64,000 nt of DNA from Methanofervidicoccus sp. A16. GTDB taxonomy: Archaea; AGJL01; Methanococci; Methanococcales; Methanococcaceae. The translations under genes were made by a program, and so were the position numbers. Positions 48,717-58,221 of this stretch are shown one piece after another (within the stretch, counting starts at the first letter, position 1; each line of letters opens with the position of its first letter). The stretch spans positions 1,116,001-1,180,000 of the forward strand of contig NZ_CP022242.1 of the NCBI RefSeq assembly GCF_003351865.1, in the 5' to 3' direction. The notes beneath the pieces were generated by a model, which saw only the letters and a program-made list of their open reading frames with translations, did no database searches and was not told the DNA's origin.

Positions 48717-49274
48717 TTAAATACCCCCCCACCTTTTAAATAGATCGTTGGGAATACCTAAGATATCCAATATTCTTCCAACAACAAAATCCACCATATC
48801 ATTCACTGTTTTAGGTTTTCCATAGAAGGCAGGAATAGGTGGCATGATAATGGTTCCTAACTTAGATAACTTCAACATATTTTCAAGGTGTATAGAACTT
48901 AACGGCATCTCCCTGGGCATGAGGATTAACTTTCTCTTCTCCTTAATCGCTACATCACACACTCTACATATTAAGTTGCTACTGTATCCATTTGCCACTG
49001 CAGATAGTGTTTTCATGGAACATGGTATAACTACCACACTGTGAAATATATGGGAACCAGAGGCTAAAGGAGAGAATAGGTCACTGTTCTCATAGTACTC
49101 ATGGGACAGACCTATGAGATAATCAAGATCTACATCTAACTCATGTTCTATTACCTTTTTACCAGACTCTGAGACTATTAGAGATACTTCTACACCTTTA
49201 TCCCTAAGTACCTCTAGTAGTCTCTTTGCATAACATACTCCACTTGCACCTGTAATACATACCACTACTTTCAT
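48717..49274 (-). CDS. ubiX: Flavin prenyltransferase UbiX
   Basis: Attaches a dimethylallyl group to FMN, making prenylated FMN for UbiD-type decarboxylases. The 185-aa protein has the N-terminal GASGVCYAKRLLEVL, SGSHIFHSVVVIPCSMKT, LMPREMPLSSIHLENML and IMPPIPAFY, the core FMN and dimethylallyl sites. GGGAG precedes the ATG. It follows the LysR gene by 46 bp on the same strand, so the regulator may control it. No UbiD is in the window. Confidence 0.95.
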   Translation of the reverse strand: MKVVVCITGASGVCYAKRLLEVLRDKGVEVSLIVSESGKKVIEHELDVDLDYLIGLSHEYYENSDLFSPLASGSHIFHSVVVIPCSMKTLSAVANGYSSNLICRVCDVAIKEKRKLILMPREMPLSSIHLENMLKLSKLGTIIMPPIPAFYGKPKTVNDMVDFVVGRILDILGIPNDLFKRWGGI

Positions 49275-49320
49275 AACTCTCCCAGTTAAAGAGATAATTG
49301 AAGGAACTATCTACAATACC

Positions 49321-50208
49321 TTAACCCTCCAAGAACTCCCAGAAGGATCTTACTGCACTGGGATTCTTAAGTTTTTTACCCTTTACCAGATATAAATACC
49401 TGGTAAGATCTAGATCCTCTATAGGGACTATCTTTATCAAACCAGCCTCGGCGGCCTTCTTTGCAGGTATCTCAGATATAATACTTACTCCATTCCCCTC
49501 GGAGACTGCAGTTATTATAGAGGAGTTGCTTCCAAGTCTCATTACAACGTTGAGATCCATCATGGAGTAGCCCTTCTCGTTTAGGGCTTTTATTATAACT
49601 TCCCTTGTACCAGATCCCTCTTCCCTATCTATGTAGTCTTCTTTCATAATATCTGAGAGTGTTGCTATACCTTTTTTAGCCAATCTATGGTTTGGAGGTA
49701 CTATCAGTACCAATCTATCCTTTCCTATTATCAGATGCTCGTAATCTTTGTTGTAGAGATATCCAACTGCCGCCATATCCACTGAACCTTTCTCCAGTAG
49801 TTCAAAACACCTTTTAGAATCTGTTATCTCTATATGGAAGTCGACATCTTTATACTCCCTCTTGTAGTCCATTATTATACCTGGTAAAATATGCTCCCCT
49901 GGAGTAGTACTTGCTGCAATTTTGACAGTTCCCTCTGGATATTCATGAAGTGACTTAATACGCTGTTTCGTAGATTCTATAAGTTCCAGTATCATTTTGG
50001 CACTCTCGTAGAGAATCTGACCTTCAGGAGTTAACTCTACACCCTCAGGAGTCCTTATAAACAACTGGGTATCGAAGTACTTTTCCAGGGCTGAGATATG
50101 ATTGCTTACAGTACCTTGAGTGATACCAAGTTTTTTTGCAGCCTTGGAAAAACTCTTTGTCTTAGAGGTAGTTACAAAGGTTTTAAAATAACTTATCTTA
50201 GGATCCAT
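49321..50208 (-). CDS. LysR-family transcriptional regulator
   Basis: A 295-aa LTTR with N-terminal winged HTH (about 4-65: SFSKAAKKLGITQGTVSNHISALEKYF) and a periplasmic-binding-like effector domain (about 90-290). The family is far commoner in bacteria, so transfer is possible but base composition is local. The ligand is unknown. ubiX follows on the same strand and a DUF2304 gene diverges 206 bp away; the intervening gap is where its operator would lie. GGTGGA precedes the ATG. Confidence 0.93.
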   Translation of the reverse strand: MDPKISYFKTFVTTSKTKSFSKAAKKLGITQGTVSNHISALEKYFDTQLFIRTPEGVELTPEGQILYESAKMILELIESTKQRIKSLHEYPEGTVKIAASTTPGEHILPGIIMDYKREYKDVDFHIEITDSKRCFELLEKGSVDMAAVGYLYNKDYEHLIIGKDRLVLIVPPNHRLAKKGIATLSDIMKEDYIDREEGSGTREVIIKALNEKGYSMMDLNVVMRLGSNSSIITAVSEGNGVSIISEIPAKKAAEAGLIKIVPIEDLDLTRYLYLVKGKKLKNPSAVRSFWEFLEG

Positions 50209-50414
50209 ATTTCCACCATATTAACTGTTTCAATATCTCTTTCTATCTTAATTTTAGGCTAATATAGTTTATATTATAAGTGTAATATGATATTTAAAGT
50301 TATAGGAGGTTATTAATATTATTAATATTTATAAAATAAAGTTATAAATAATGTTAGAATAGGAGATATAGGTCTGTAGATATTTTTGTCCATAAAAAAG
50401 ATAGATGTGATACT

Positions 50415-50762
50415 ATGGAACTGATCCAGATATTCGCCTTAGTTTTTGCAATTTTTGCAATGTTTAAAATAATAATGCAACTTAAAAACAACGAAATAAA
50501 CTTGGAATCTGCCATATTCTGGATATTTATTTGGGTATTGGTTATACTCATCGTGGTATTTCCACAAACTATGAGTCATCTCGCTACATTAACAGGTGTA
50601 GGTAGGGGAGTGGATGTTGTAATATACGTCGCCATTATAATACTCTTCTATCTCCTATATAGATTATATATTAAAATAGAAAATATTGAAAGGGAAATTA
50701 CCCTAATTGTAAGGGAGATCGCCATATTGGAGAAAGAGAAAAAAGAGAAGGAGAAGCAATAG
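50415..50762 (+). CDS. DUF2304-type small membrane protein
   Basis: A 115-aa protein with three hydrophobic segments (about 1-21, 35-53 and 65-85) and a Lys/Glu-rich cytoplasmic coiled-coil tail (about 88-115, ENIEREITLIVREIAILEKE). This matches DUF2304 proteins, often linked to glycan or polyprenyl-lipid genes; the role is unproven. GTGATA precedes the ATG. It ends five bases from the convergent SagB-like gene. Confidence 0.82.
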   Translation: MELIQIFALVFAIFAMFKIIMQLKNNEINLESAIFWIFIWVLVILIVVFPQTMSHLATLTGVGRGVDVVIYVAIIILFYLLYRLYIKIENIEREITLIVREIAILEKEKKEKEKQ

Positions 50763-50767
50763 GAGTC

Positions 50768-51361
50768 TTATCTCTCATATCCTAAAGGAAAGACATAGAG
50801 GGCCCTTTCCTCTGGTCCACATCCAACAACTTCCTCTACATACTCATCGTAGAATGCACCTACTGCTACTGTACCTACACCTAGCGCCGTACTTTGAAGG
50901 TATATGTTCTGTCCAACATGTCCAGCCTCCATATGGACGTATCTTATACCTCGTTCTCCATATATAGAGGTAGTACGCTCATAAACAGCAGTTATTATTA
51001 AATTTGCCTTTGCATCCAATACCCATTTCTGATTTATACATGCTCTGTATAGATGATAACTGTGATCACCCTCCCTGATCAGTTTGAGGGAATGATCAAT
51101 AGGTATATAGCGGTAAACTCCAGGTTCTAAACCCTCCACCTCCTTCACAACAACATAGATTTCAAGGGGATACGTTGCACCAGCACTTGGTGCAGATCTG
51201 AACATCCTATTGGGATTCGTTACCCCCTGTGCCGCCCATAGAATCTGAGAGAGATCTTCAAGTCTCAGAGGTTCTTCTGAGTACTCTCTTATCGATCTCC
51301 TTTTAAATATCGCCTCTTCAACAGACATCTCTCTGTATATTCTTGGCTCTGGTAAAAACAT
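50768..51361 (-). CDS. SagB/ThcOx-type nitroreductase family oxidoreductase
   Basis: FMN-dependent oxidoreductase of the nitroreductase fold, 197 aa. RRSIREYSEEPLRLEDLSQILWAAQG and APSAGATYPLEIYVV are the FMN-binding signature of the SagB subgroup; GHVGQNIYLQSTALGVGTV follows. Members oxidise heterocycles in peptide natural products, but stand-alone archaeal forms are of unknown function. No cyclodehydratase or precursor peptide gene is nearby. GGTGAAGTA lies before the ATG. Confidence 0.85.
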   Translation of the reverse strand: MFLPEPRIYREMSVEEAIFKRRSIREYSEEPLRLEDLSQILWAAQGVTNPNRMFRSAPSAGATYPLEIYVVVKEVEGLEPGVYRYIPIDHSLKLIREGDHSYHLYRACINQKWVLDAKANLIITAVYERTTSIYGERGIRYVHMEAGHVGQNIYLQSTALGVGTVAVGAFYDEYVEEVVGCGPEERALYVFPLGYER

Positions 51362-51489
51362 CTGTACTTCACCTGAATTTCTCCTATTCTCTTTATATAT
51401 TCTTACTTTACATCATTTATATAGGAGGATAGTAGGTAAAAAAGTTATTAATTGTTTAATTATTGTATATTCTCATTATAATTATTATA

Positions 51490-51716
51490 AACCCTAATTC
51501 CCATCAAAAAATTCTAATAAGAATAACAATAATTATAAAAAATAAAAATATAAAAAGAAGTATTAAAATTATTGAAATCAAAACAAGAGATAAATAATCT
51601 CTCCTAGAATGCTCTAAGATACTGTAGGGATAAAGCAGATCCTCCCTAACAGTCTGCTATTATTAACTTTATTATTTTTTTTATTATCTAAATCTTACTT
51701 TGATGGAAATTAAGGT
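51490..51716 (+). mobile_element. MITE F: complete family 2 element
   Basis: About 227 bp from ACCCTAATTCCCATCAAA to TTTGATGGAAATTAAGGTT. Core: AAGCAGATCCTCCCTAACAG with TCTGCTATTATTAA. It differs in orientation from the upstream minus-strand genes. Confidence 0.78.
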
Positions 51717-51817
51717 TTATTTTATTATTATTCCTCTTAAGATTTTTATTATTTTTTATTATGATTATTATTTTTATTATTATTTTTTTAATCACAATCT
51801 TGATAGGAACTAGGGTT
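51717..51817 (-). mobile_element. Family 3-like MITE fragment, inverted
   Basis: Reads on the minus strand as ACCCTAGTTCCTATCAAGATTG then AAAATCTTAAGAGG, matching the left half of the nested element in composite A. It abuts the end of MITE F directly. Confidence 0.5.
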
Positions 51818-52073
51818 ATTATAATTATTCTCTAAAAATAACTAATTAAGAATAATTAGGTCAGATTTTTCTAACAGAACTAGAGTTAATAACTCCTTCA
51901 ATAGCTAGATTTCCTACTGATTTAAAAAATAGTGGACGATTTTAATTATCTAGTTTCAAACAACCAAAAGAGGGATATTCACAATTCCCATTATTTTAAC
52001 CTTCACTATACCAATAAAATAGGATTCTTCCAATATTCTAATTTTTTATTTTTAACTGTTTTTTATTATTTTA

Positions 52074-53216
52074 TTAACTATACTTTATTTCTTTGTCCCT
52101 ATTATAATCACGAATACACTCAATTACATCTGTAATCTTTCCATCTGTTTTTATCCCATTTGGATCGTAGTGGGTCCTTGAGGCCCTAAAACCTCTCTCC
52201 TTCAACATTTCCACCAACTCCCTAATAGGAGGTACATGCTCCTTTATGGCGCTACATACTCTGTGGATGTTGTAGCATCCTATTACATTCCCAACTGTAC
52301 ACTCTTCATATATCTCCCCGAGGATCTTTACACTTCTCTGGGAGTATCCCCTACCCTGGGCAATCTTTAACGCCTCCTTTACAATATCCATGCTGTTTAT
52401 CTCCCCTAAGTAAAAGAGCCCTCCAAATCCCTTCTCAAAACCTTCCTCTCTTTTTCTGATAATCTTCTCTTCATTCTCTATTTTAATATACCCTAACTTC
52501 TCTATAGCATCATCTGCCCTCTTTGCTCCCCTCTCCGTGATCAGAAAGGTTCTTATATAGTGGTCTGTAAAGTGAGAGAAGATAGGTTTAAGACCTATGT
52601 CGTACTTACTTGCCACCCTGATAGCATAGCCTATTAACAACCTCACTGCCAACTCCTTATCGCCAGTTAGTGGAATAGCGTCGTAGTTTCTAATACATGC
52701 CTTTCTATAAGATCCATAGAGGACTGCAGTATCTGTGGCAGTCATAGCGATTATACCATTTTTTGTAATACAACTACGTATAGCACTATCTAAATATGGA
52801 TTTGGAGATCCAAAGGGATCTAAATCTACTAAGTTAAATGTTCTAAAGTGCTCTGAAAGGAGGACATTTGCATCCTTGTTAAATACTTTTACATTTCTTA
52901 AGTTGTTCAGTTTTAGGTTCTCCCAAATTAATTCAACTGCAAAAGGGTTGATATCGTTGATAACTACCTCAACTGTTCCAGAGGGATTTACTAACTCCTT
53001 TGCGTATCTTATCCCTCTAGCCCCACTACCTCCTAAAGGATCACATACTAAAAACTCTTCTCTCCCGTAGTTATTTAAAAAACTCTGTACCACAGCAACG
53101 GATATATCCCTACAAATCTCCATTCTTGGATTGTAGAATACCTTATCCTTTTTTGAGATACTCCTATCCTTTGGAACCTTTATCTTTACATTTCCCTCTA
53201 CTACTATCTCCTCCAT
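52074..53216 (-). CDS. trm1: tRNA (guanine(26)-N2)-dimethyltransferase
   Basis: SAM-dependent Trm1 that methylates G26 of tRNA. The 380-aa protein has the SAM-binding LGGSGARGIRYAKEL, the catalytic NLVDLDPFGSPNPYLDSAI with DPFG, and TATDTAVLYGSY. C-terminal RASRTHYDPNGIKTD is typical. Length is normal. GGGGATCC lies before the ATG. Single gene, ending in an AT-rich stretch shared with MITE F. Confidence 0.95.
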   Translation of the reverse strand: MEEIVVEGNVKIKVPKDRSISKKDKVFYNPRMEICRDISVAVVQSFLNNYGREEFLVCDPLGGSGARGIRYAKELVNPSGTVEVVINDINPFAVELIWENLKLNNLRNVKVFNKDANVLLSEHFRTFNLVDLDPFGSPNPYLDSAIRSCITKNGIIAMTATDTAVLYGSYRKACIRNYDAIPLTGDKELAVRLLIGYAIRVASKYDIGLKPIFSHFTDHYIRTFLITERGAKRADDAIEKLGYIKIENEEKIIRKREEGFEKGFGGLFYLGEINSMDIVKEALKIAQGRGYSQRSVKILGEIYEECTVGNVIGCYNIHRVCSAIKEHVPPIRELVEMLKERGFRASRTHYDPNGIKTDGKITDVIECIRDYNRDKEIKYS

Positions 53217-53406
53217 AGGATCCCCAGATATTTTTTGTTATTTTAAAAAGAATTTAAAGAATGATATCCTTTTATTCTATCGATTTTTAAATTATATGAT
53301 GATAACAATAATTTTAAAGTAGTTTATTATAATTTCTGGATAGTATTATTATAAATAATAGATGGTTATAAAAAATGTAAGTATCCAATAATAAGGCGGT
53401 GTAATA

Positions 53407-54315
53407 ATGAAAAATATTTTAAAGGAGAACAGTACTATTTTAATTTTTATATCCACAATATTGATACTATCCCTCTCTGGTTGTATGGGAAATGGAGGTA
53501 ATACAGATAACAACGACCATAGTGGTACTAGTAGCAATATAGTGGTAAGTTCCGAGATCGTATATCCCAATTCAAAACCCTGTAACGATGTTCCAGGATA
53601 TTACTACAATATCATGGGAATTGCCACAGAGGGTATAACTCTGAATGTGTATGAAACTAGTGATAATGTAAAAGATATATTAGAGTGGTACAAAAACAAA
53701 CTGATTGCAGAAGGATACGATATAGCTGTAAATACGACCGTAGCAAAAATTTCTGGTCCACAAGGTACTATTGAATACGGTATAGTAATCTTTAAAAAAG
53801 ATAATGATGCTACTGGAATTTGGGCAATGAGAGATCCTATCCACGAAAGAACCATTTATTTCGTAGGTAAAGGTTCTGCTGATAAACTACTAGGTTCAAC
53901 ACCTCAGACTTCCTCTGAAAATACAGAAATGGAAAGTTCAACACCTTCAACCTCTGATTATAGCGAAGTAGAAAAACCACAGTTACCATCCTCCGATAAA
54001 ACCTCAGGAGAGGAACCAGTAAAAAGATACCCTGACTCAGTTATGTTAAAACATGCTGTAGTTACCAAAGATAATAAAAAATACATCTATATCGAGTATG
54101 GGACTGACAAAGATCCAGAGGATGTGTTTAATTGGTATAAAGAAAATATTAAAGGAGAAGGTTGGAATATTCTATATACAGCAAGTGATGGCAATACTTA
54201 CTATATTACCTGTGGAAAAAACAACAACAATGATATAGTTGCTATTACAATAAATAAAGGAGAGTATACTACAATTAATGTAGAATATATGGCAACTCAA
54301 ATTAATAATCAGTAA
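53407..54315 (+). CDS. Predicted lipoprotein with two related domains
   Basis: A 302-aa protein with a lipobox (LSLSGCMGNG, Cys26) after one hydrophobic segment, so probably anchored outside the membrane. Two similar domains follow. Each has a YPxS-like start, a strand, VKDILEWYKNKLIAEGYDI or EDVFNWYKENIKGEGWNI, then a strand pair. They are separated by a Ser/Thr/Pro-rich linker (about 160-200). I recognise no family with confidence. GGTGTAAT precedes the ATG. It is unlinked to known operons. Confidence 0.7.
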   Translation: MKNILKENSTILIFISTILILSLSGCMGNGGNTDNNDHSGTSSNIVVSSEIVYPNSKPCNDVPGYYYNIMGIATEGITLNVYETSDNVKDILEWYKNKLIAEGYDIAVNTTVAKISGPQGTIEYGIVIFKKDNDATGIWAMRDPIHERTIYFVGKGSADKLLGSTPQTSSENTEMESSTPSTSDYSEVEKPQLPSSDKTSGEEPVKRYPDSVMLKHAVVTKDNKKYIYIEYGTDKDPEDVFNWYKENIKGEGWNILYTASDGNTYYITCGKNNNNDIVAITINKGEYTTINVEYMATQINNQ

Positions 54316-55234
54316 ATTTTTATTTAAACCTTATATTTTATTAGATTATTTTTAAACAAGTATAGAGTTCTAAATTTTTCCTAATCAGGATAATTTATTA
54401 TAGAAATAATTATTATAATAAAATTTAATATAAAAGTACTTTTTTAGATTAAGAAATATAGTATAAAATTCTGTAGGGAGAGCCACGTCCTACCTTCTGT
54501 TGAATATAGAGAAAAATCGTCTTGCTGTACATCCAAAAGTACCTATATTCAAGTAATTTTTATCTTTTTAGTGGAAACTAGAATTTACAATTTTTAATGA
54601 TATAAAAGAAGTAAATAAACCCCCCTAGCAAGAAATTACTATTAGGTTTATTATATATTATGTATACAGTGTTTTTTATTATTTTTAGATTAAATTTTTA
54701 TTTTTTATTATGGTTATTTTATTATTTAATTAACTACTTGATAGGAGTCAGAGTAATTAACTTATTTTAATAAGAATTTTTTTGTATTTTTTAACAATTT
54801 TGTATATTTATAAGGGAAAATTTTTTGATTAAAATTTAAATAATAACAAAAAATGATGGATCAAATAAAAACCTAAAGATATTTTAGTACTTAGAGAGAA
54901 AATAAATCTAAAAAACATTTATTATTTTTGTTATTTTTTTATTTATTCTTATTTTTATTATTATAATATTTATTAATCTTTATTAAGAATCAATTATTCT
55001 CCAGTGCCTAGAGGTATCTAGAAATAAGTTTTTAAAGTCTTACCTATTTTTATAAACCCTATTTTTATCAGGATTTAATGGAAACTCAGATCTTTTATAA
55101 ATGTTGTTGCAGATATCATAAAAAATAAACAACATATAAATAAAAACAAAATGACTACTACTAACAATCGAAATGTTATCGAATTCCGCAAATACATCCC
55201 TAAAAGAGTAATTAGTATCAATACAGGTAATATT
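54316..55234. other. 0.92 kb gene-free interval
   Basis: No gene of note. Degenerate MITE ends occur at 54572-54590 (GTGGAAACTAGAATTT) and 54733-54752 (TTGATAGGAGTCAGAGTAAT). The sequence near 54470-54500 (AGGGAGAGCCACGTCCTACC) is unusually G+C-rich for the interval, purpose unknown. Confidence 0.45.
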
Positions 55235-57478
55235 ATGCTAGAGAGAATTTTAAGTATACTCAGAGAAAACGGTATCAAAGAACTTAGACCCCCTCAGAAG
55301 AAGGTTTTAGAAAGAGGGCTATTAGATAAAAAGAAAAACTTTCTAATCTCCATACCTACAGCCAGTGGAAAAACACTAATAGGTGAAATAGCCCTCTTAA
55401 ACCATATATTAGAAGATAGGAATAAAAAGGGCCTATTTATTGTTCCCTTGAAGGCTCTGGCTTCTGAGAAGTACGAAGAATTTAAGAAGAAATATAAAAG
55501 ATACGGTATAAAGGTGGCGCTCTCCATTGGAGATTATGATGAGGAGGAGGATCTGAGTGATTACAACATAATAATCACCACTGCAGAGAAGTTAGATTCT
55601 CTTATAAGACATAGAGTAAAGTGGATAGATGATGTATCTGTTGTGGTTATAGACGAGATCCATCTTATAGGAGACGAGGAGAGAGGAGGTACCTTAGAGG
55701 TACTTATTACTAAGTTGAAGAGTAAATATAACGTCCAAATAATTGGACTCTCTGCCACTATAGGAAATCCGGAGGAGTTAGCGAGATGGTTGGAGGCGGA
55801 GTTAGTTATAGATACTTGGAGACCTGTTAAGTTGAAGAAAGGAATTGGTTATAGAGATAAGATTTTATTTATCGGAGAGGATGGAGAGGTTTTAGAAGAG
55901 TATCAACTGAAAACCTATAACAAAAGTAGAAGTAAGTTGTTCAACCTTGTTGTAGATTGTGTGTTAGATGGAGGTTCTGTCTTAATATTCTGCAACTCTA
56001 AGAAGAACGCTGTCGCTGAGTCAAAAAAATTGGATTTAAGGGATTATCTCTCTCAGAAGGAGTTGGAGGAACTTAAGAGTATAAAAGAGGAGATCCTAAG
56101 TGTATTTGATAGACCAACGGAAACCTGTAAAACTCTTGCAGAATGTATAGAAAGAGGTATTGCATTTCACCATGCTGGTTTAACGTATGAACAGAGGAAA
56201 ATTATTGAGGACGCCTTTAGAAGAAGAATTATAAAGGTTATCTGCTGTACTCCCACATTAAGTATGGGAGTCAACGTTCCTTGTAGAAGGGCCATAGTGA
56301 AGGATCTTAAGAGATACTGGGAGGGAAGAATGGTACCTATTCCAAAGATGGAGATACTACAGTGTATAGGTAGGGCTGGGCGTCCAAACTTAGATCCCTA
56401 CGGTGAAGGCATAATATACGTTGATGGGAGGATGGATATAGAAGATGTGAAAGGCTATCTTACAGGACCTGTAGAGTATATCTATTCTAAGTTATCCTAT
56501 CCTAAGATTTTAAGATCCCATATACTTGGTTTGATAGCCTTAGGAGATATAAAGGATAAGGAAAGTTTAGAGAACTTTATAAAGAATACCTTTTACGCCC
56601 ACCAGTATGGAAATATCTCAAAGATCCTAAAGGATATCGAGGAGATTATAAGGTTTTTGGAATTTAACAGGTTTATCTCAGTGGCATATGGAGGCGGCGG
56701 ATATAGAGTGAAGATGTTAACTCTCGATGAAAATGGCATATCTATAACAGGAGGGGAAGGAAAATATAAAATAACTCCACTGGGAAGGAGGATATCCGAA
56801 CTCTATATAGATCCTTTCAGTGGGAAGATTATAATAGAGGAGTTAAGGAAACTAAATAGAAAATTGAAGATGAATGAGAAAACTGGATACCTAAGAGATT
56901 GGGATCCTGTTGATTATTCTACATTCTATATCCTATACCTTATTTCAAAGACTTCGGAGATGTTACCCTTACCGAGGGTAAGAAGTTGTGAAGAGGATAT
57001 TCTCTTTTACGAGATGATAAGGAGAGATATAGATATAGAGGACGGAAAAGGTTTGAAATATGCTAAAAATGCAATGATCTTTTACGACTGGATAAACGAG
57101 GTACCAGAGGATAAGATATTAGAAAAATATGGTATAGAACCTGGAATTTTAAAATATAGAGTTGAACAGGCAAAGTGGCTAATACATGCAACAGGAGAAC
57201 TCTACAAAATATTAAATATAGAGAATGAAATTATCTCCCAGGCATTAGAGGAGTTGAAGGTGAGGATAGAGTACGGTGCAGGGAGAGAACTTATAGATCT
57301 ATTGAAAATTAAACACATAGGAAGAGCAAGGGCTAGGATGCTGTACGATGCAGGGATAAAAAGCGCCCAGGATATTATAGATAACTATCAAAAAGTTAGA
57401 AGCATCCTTGGGGAGAAGATCGCTAAGAAGATCCTTCATGAGTTAAAGGAAAGTGGTGTTGTGTTTTTTGAATGGTAG
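55235..57478 (+). CDS. hel308: Hel308/Hjm superfamily 2 DNA helicase
   Basis: 3-prime to 5-prime helicase acting on stalled replication forks. The protein has the Q-like motif LRPPQKKVLERG, Walker A PTASGKT, DEIH box VVVIDEIHL, LSATIGNP, the motif VI IGRAGRPNLDPYGEG and a C-terminal helix-hairpin-helix (LKIKHIGRARARMLYDAG). The frame extends to an ATG at 55151, but that leader has no family resemblance. The ATG at 55235 (MLERILSIL) matches the usual start and has AGGT six bases upstream. About 747 aa. Confidence 0.93.
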   Translation: MLERILSILRENGIKELRPPQKKVLERGLLDKKKNFLISIPTASGKTLIGEIALLNHILEDRNKKGLFIVPLKALASEKYEEFKKKYKRYGIKVALSIGDYDEEEDLSDYNIIITTAEKLDSLIRHRVKWIDDVSVVVIDEIHLIGDEERGGTLEVLITKLKSKYNVQIIGLSATIGNPEELARWLEAELVIDTWRPVKLKKGIGYRDKILFIGEDGEVLEEYQLKTYNKSRSKLFNLVVDCVLDGGSVLIFCNSKKNAVAESKKLDLRDYLSQKELEELKSIKEEILSVFDRPTETCKTLAECIERGIAFHHAGLTYEQRKIIEDAFRRRIIKVICCTPTLSMGVNVPCRRAIVKDLKRYWEGRMVPIPKMEILQCIGRAGRPNLDPYGEGIIYVDGRMDIEDVKGYLTGPVEYIYSKLSYPKILRSHILGLIALGDIKDKESLENFIKNTFYAHQYGNISKILKDIEEIIRFLEFNRFISVAYGGGGYRVKMLTLDENGISITGGEGKYKITPLGRRISELYIDPFSGKIIIEELRKLNRKLKMNEKTGYLRDWDPVDYSTFYILYLISKTSEMLPLPRVRSCEEDILFYEMIRRDIDIEDGKGLKYAKNAMIFYDWINEVPEDKILEKYGIEPGILKYRVEQAKWLIHATGELYKILNIENEIISQALEELKVRIEYGAGRELIDLLKIKHIGRARARMLYDAGIKSAQDIIDNYQKVRSILGEKIAKKILHELKESGVVFFEW

Positions 57479-58221
57479 GAGTATGTTTAATTAATATTTT
57501 TAAGTCTCACTGAAATGTAAAAAATAAAAAATATTATAATTAAAAAAGAAAAATAAAATATTTTGGTTTTATATGTCTTTAACCACATCTATCTCCCAAA
57601 TATTCCTGAACATTGTAAGGTAAATTAAGAAGTTCTGTTGTAATATAAGAGATATTCAACAGTAGTAGTTAGAAAAATATGAGGAAAACATTATATCCTT
57701 AATTTCAGAATTTAGGGGAGAAATATAATTTTTTATTTTTAAATATAACTTCTCACTATTTTTTACTTTAATTTTTTATTATTTTTTTATTTTAGCCCTA
57801 GTTCCCATCAAAGGGATAGTTTAAAAAATAATAAAAATAATTATAAAAATAAAAAATAAAAGAAAATGTTTTAAAAAAACAGAAAAATTTAAAAAGAGGA
57901 TTGGAGGTGAATGATCCTCTGTAAACCTTCTAGTGTAGTGGATATCAGAGTAAGATCTCCTATCTTACCTAAGTGTTCAGAAGATCCTAAGGATATTTAA
58001 GAGTTTTTATATAGATTTTATACTGATTATTTTAATCATGATTTTTATTATAATAATTATCATTTTTCACTGTTCTTTTAATCACTACTTGGTGGGAACT
58101 AAGGTTTTTTTATTTTATTAAGATTTTGAATGGAATCCAGAGCATAATATTAAAAATTAAAAAATCCCATACCTACTACTCATTTTTATCGTTTTTTAAT
58201 GAAACGAGAGTAATGATAACC
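57479..58221. other. 743 bp gene-free interval with MITE G
   Basis: MITE G at 57795-58106 occupies the centre. The rest is AT-rich without ORF. The CofE-like gene promoter presumably lies between the MITE end and 58222, so MITE sequence may include or border its control region. Confidence 0.45.
57795..58106 (+). mobile_element. MITE G: complete family 1 element
   Basis: A 312 bp element from GCCCTAGTTCCCATCAAA to TTGGTGGGAACTAAGGTT. It is the cleanest uninterrupted family 1 copy. It carries the core AGTGGATATCAGAGTAAG, TCCTATCTTACCTAAGTG and ATCCTAAGGAT. It ends about 115 bp before the accepted CofE-like start. Confidence 0.82.

Larger units (their letters stand above)
51362..52073. other. 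712 bp interval with MITE F and an inverted family 3 segment
   Basis: A family 2 MITE spans 51490-51716 and a family 3-like segment, inverted, 51717-51817. The rest contains only a weak open frame (51932-52135), not accepted as a gene. Confidence 0.5.

Noticed and set aside
51932-52135. A 67-codon plus-strand frame before trm1
   Set aside because: It reads antisense across the 3-prime end of trm1, is rich in Phe, Tyr and Asn as expected of AT-rich noise, and lacks a ribosome binding site.
55151-55234. N-terminal extension of Hel308 from the ATG at 55151
   Set aside because: No ribosome binding site and no family resemblance before residue 29; the ATG at 55235 has AGGT at good spacing and matches the usual start.
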